Positions 31,183 to 32,601 of a DNA stretch of 32,601 nucleotides are shown in pieces; positions within the stretch are counted from its first letter, which is position 1, and the number at the start of each line of letters is the position of its first letter. Below the pieces are notes generated by a model that saw only the letters and a list, made by a program, of their open reading frames with translations, made no database searches and had not been told where the DNA came from. The position numbers were made by a program, and so were the translations under genes. This DNA is from Dyella sp. ASV24 (GTDB taxonomy: Bacteria; Pseudomonadota; Gammaproteobacteria; Xanthomonadales; Rhodanobacteraceae), in the NCBI RefSeq assembly GCF_016428905.1, contig NZ_JAELTQ010000046.1, positions 1-32,601 on the forward strand. The letters run 5' to 3'.

Positions 31183-32283
31183 TCAGGCGATGTGGCGAAG
31201 CTGCAAGCGCAGGTCGTCGCCCAGCACCCGGCGGTCGATGGTGCGCAACTTCCAGCGCGAGGCCATATCCGAGAGTGACGGCAGGCCAAGCAAGGGTTGC
31301 GCGTTGTCACCCAGCAGAACCGGGGCGATGTAGAGCAACAACTCATCCACCAACCCTGCCGCGAACAGAGAACCGCACAAACTAGGGCCCGCCTCCACGT
31401 GCACCTCGCTGATCTGCCGCCGCGCGAGTTCATCCATCACCGCGTGCAAATCCATCGCACCACCCTTCTCCGTCACCACCGCCAGTTCCACCGCCTGAAA
31501 GCGCGGATCCACCGGTGCGTATTGTTCGTTGTGCAGCACCAGCGTCGGCACCGTGCCATCAAGCACGTGGCTGTCCGAAGGGGTACGCAACCGATTGTCG
31601 AGCACCACGCGCCACGGCGGCGTAAATGCCTCACCCTCCGGCAATCGCACATTAAGACGCGGATTGTCCGCCAGCACCGTACCGGACGCCGTAAAGATCG
31701 CCGAGGCACGCGCACGCCAACGCTGCACGTCCGCGCGCGCCGCCTCGCCGGTAATCCATTTCGACTCGCCATTGGCGAGGGCCGTGCGTCCATCCAGGCT
31801 CATCGCCAGCTTCACGCGCACCCACGGGCGACCCCGCTCGATACGGCTGAAGAAACCGACATTGAGTTCACGCGCCGCGTCACGCATCAATCCCGTCTCG
31901 ACCGTGATCCCCGCATCGCGCAGCTTGCCGATGCCTCGACCGGCAACCTGCGGAAAGGGATCCTCCGCAGCGATCACCACGCGCGCCACGCCCGCCGCGA
32001 TGAGTGCATCTGCGCACGGCGGCGTGCGGCCGTGATGCGCGCAAGGTTCCAACGTCACATAGGCCGTCGCCCCACGTGCCTGCTCGCCTGCTTCACGCAG
32101 TGCATAGACCTCTGCATGCGGCTCACCCGCCCGCTGGTGATACCCCGTGCCGACGACCTGTTCGCCGTGGGCGATGACGCAGCCGACGCGAGGGTTGGGG
32201 TGCGTGGTGTAGAGGCCACGCTCCGCCAGGCGCAGGGCAAGGGCCATGTGGGCGTGGTCGGTGGCGGTGAATGTTGGGGACAT
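31183..32283 (-). CDS. ribD: Bifunctional pyrimidine deaminase/reductase of riboflavin synthesis
   Basis: A 366-residue two-domain enzyme performing steps 2 and 3 of the riboflavin pathway. Residues 1-145 are the deaminase with zinc ligands H56 (HAE, E58 proton donor), C81 and C90 (EPCAHHGRTPPCADALI). Residues 146-366 are the NADPH-dependent reductase (VRVKLAMSLDGRTALANGESKWITG). The ATG at 32283 fits the family start, but no ribosome site is visible; the message may be leaderless. It is followed by the PhyH/Gfo-Idh pair rather than by ribE, from which it is separated by about 4.5 kb. Confidence 0.96.
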   Translation of the reverse strand: MSPTFTATDHAHMALALRLAERGLYTTHPNPRVGCVIAHGEQVVGTGYHQRAGEPHAEVYALREAGEQARGATAYVTLEPCAHHGRTPPCADALIAAGVARVVIAAEDPFPQVAGRGIGKLRDAGITVETGLMRDAARELNVGFFSRIERGRPWVRVKLAMSLDGRTALANGESKWITGEAARADVQRWRARASAIFTASGTVLADNPRLNVRLPEGEAFTPPWRVVLDNRLRTPSDSHVLDGTVPTLVLHNEQYAPVDPRFQAVELAVVTEKGGAMDLHAVMDELARRQISEVHVEAGPSLCGSLFAAGLVDELLLYIAPVLLGDNAQPLLGLPSLSDMASRWKLRTIDRRVLGDDLRLQLRHIA

Positions 32284-32449
32284 TGCTGGGGGCTTTGGGG
32301 CGATGGGTGGTGTCAGTTTAGGGGATGAGGGTGGCGGGGGATGTTGGTGTTTGGTGTTCGCGGTGCTTTGGGGGGAGGTGTGTCTTCGATGGTTCGCGTT
32401 TTGGTGGTGCGTTTCGCGAAGTGAGCGTCCGAGGGATGGTGAGCGCTGC
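32284..32449. other. G-rich non-coding stretch upstream of ribD
   Basis: A GT-rich sequence with runs such as GGTGGCGGGGG and GGGGGGAGG. I see no gene and no confident promoter for ribD, which must be read from here or from further right. Confidence 0.45.
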
Positions 32450-32601
32450 AGCTCTGCTCCCTCTCCCCTCCGGGGAGAGGGTTGGGGTGAGGGGTCAATC
32501 TAGCCCCACCGTTTCATCTTTAGCCGTCACCCCGGCGCACCCCGCAAAAGGGGGCAAGGGCCGGGGTCCAGTTTCGTCAGTGGTCGGCTGTCGCCTCATG
32601 C
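32450..32601 (+). repeat. Composite dispersed intergenic repeat, copy 4 (cut by window edge)
   Basis: It contains CTCCCTCTCCCCTCCGGGGAGAGGGTTGGGGTGAGG, then a REP-like GTCACCCCGGCGCACCCC...GGGCCGGGGTCCAG unit, the same order as copy 2. It continues past the right edge. Confidence 0.8.

Noticed and set aside
31146-31433. Longer version of the PhyH gene starting inside ribD
   Set aside because: The extra 96 residues are an out-of-frame reading of the ribD end; the conserved PhyH sequence begins at 31145.
1-32601. tRNA, rRNA or insertion-sequence genes
   Set aside because: I found no cloverleaf-like segment with a TTCGAATC-type arm, no rRNA signature, and no transposase or integrase frame in either strand.

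Overview
The window looks like chromosomal DNA of a high-GC gammaproteobacterium of the Xanthomonadales (Lysobacterales), most likely the Rhodanobacteraceae (Dyella/Luteibacter/Rhodanobacter-like). I infer this from the linked rib-nusB-thiL-pgpA genes, the RibB protein with a degenerate RibA domain, a DUF6868-type protein next to an alcohol dehydrogenase, and intergenic GTCATCCCGGCG-type repeats. No taxonomic marker such as rRNA is present, so genus is not claimed.

Positions 1-12233 hold one minus-strand export locus read from right to left. It begins with a sigma-54-type promoter and an upstream cluster of CGGAC half-sites. These are followed by a periplasmic adaptor (HlyD/MacA-like), one MacB/LolD-type ATPase, and then at least eight FtsX/MacB-type permease genes. 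The permeases alternate strictly between a type A (about 437 aa) and a type B (about 409 aa), forming four A-B pairs; the last B gene runs off the left edge. This is the most unusual object in the window: one adaptor and one ATPase serving a serially duplicated heterodimeric permease.

Positions 12240-12840 are gene-free. They carry a 17-copy hexanucleotide repeat joined to a composite dispersed repeat, further copies of which lie near 19.4-19.7 kb, 20.2-20.6 kb and at the right edge. Positions 12841-19168 are a run of short accessory units: a Fur-controlled hemP locus, a secreted subclass B3 metallo-beta-lactamase, an aldo/keto reductase divergent from a zinc alcohol dehydrogenase plus DUF6868 gene, a secreted cysteine-rich protein of unknown function, and a membrane acyltransferase. 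Positions 19169-20628 hold only repeats.

Positions 20629-32283 are the riboflavin/housekeeping region, mostly on the minus strand. An FMN riboswitch with a very long extra stem and a terminator precedes ribE. Downstream come ribB(X), ldcA, ribH, nusB, a GNAT gene, thiL and pgpA. ribD lies about 4.5 kb upstream, separated from ribE by a PhyH dioxygenase, a Gfo/Idh/MocA oxidoreductase, and a divergent LysR regulator/quinone-oxidoreductase pair. The RibA half of the RibB fusion lacks every cysteine needed for zinc, so GTP cyclohydrolase II must be encoded elsewhere.
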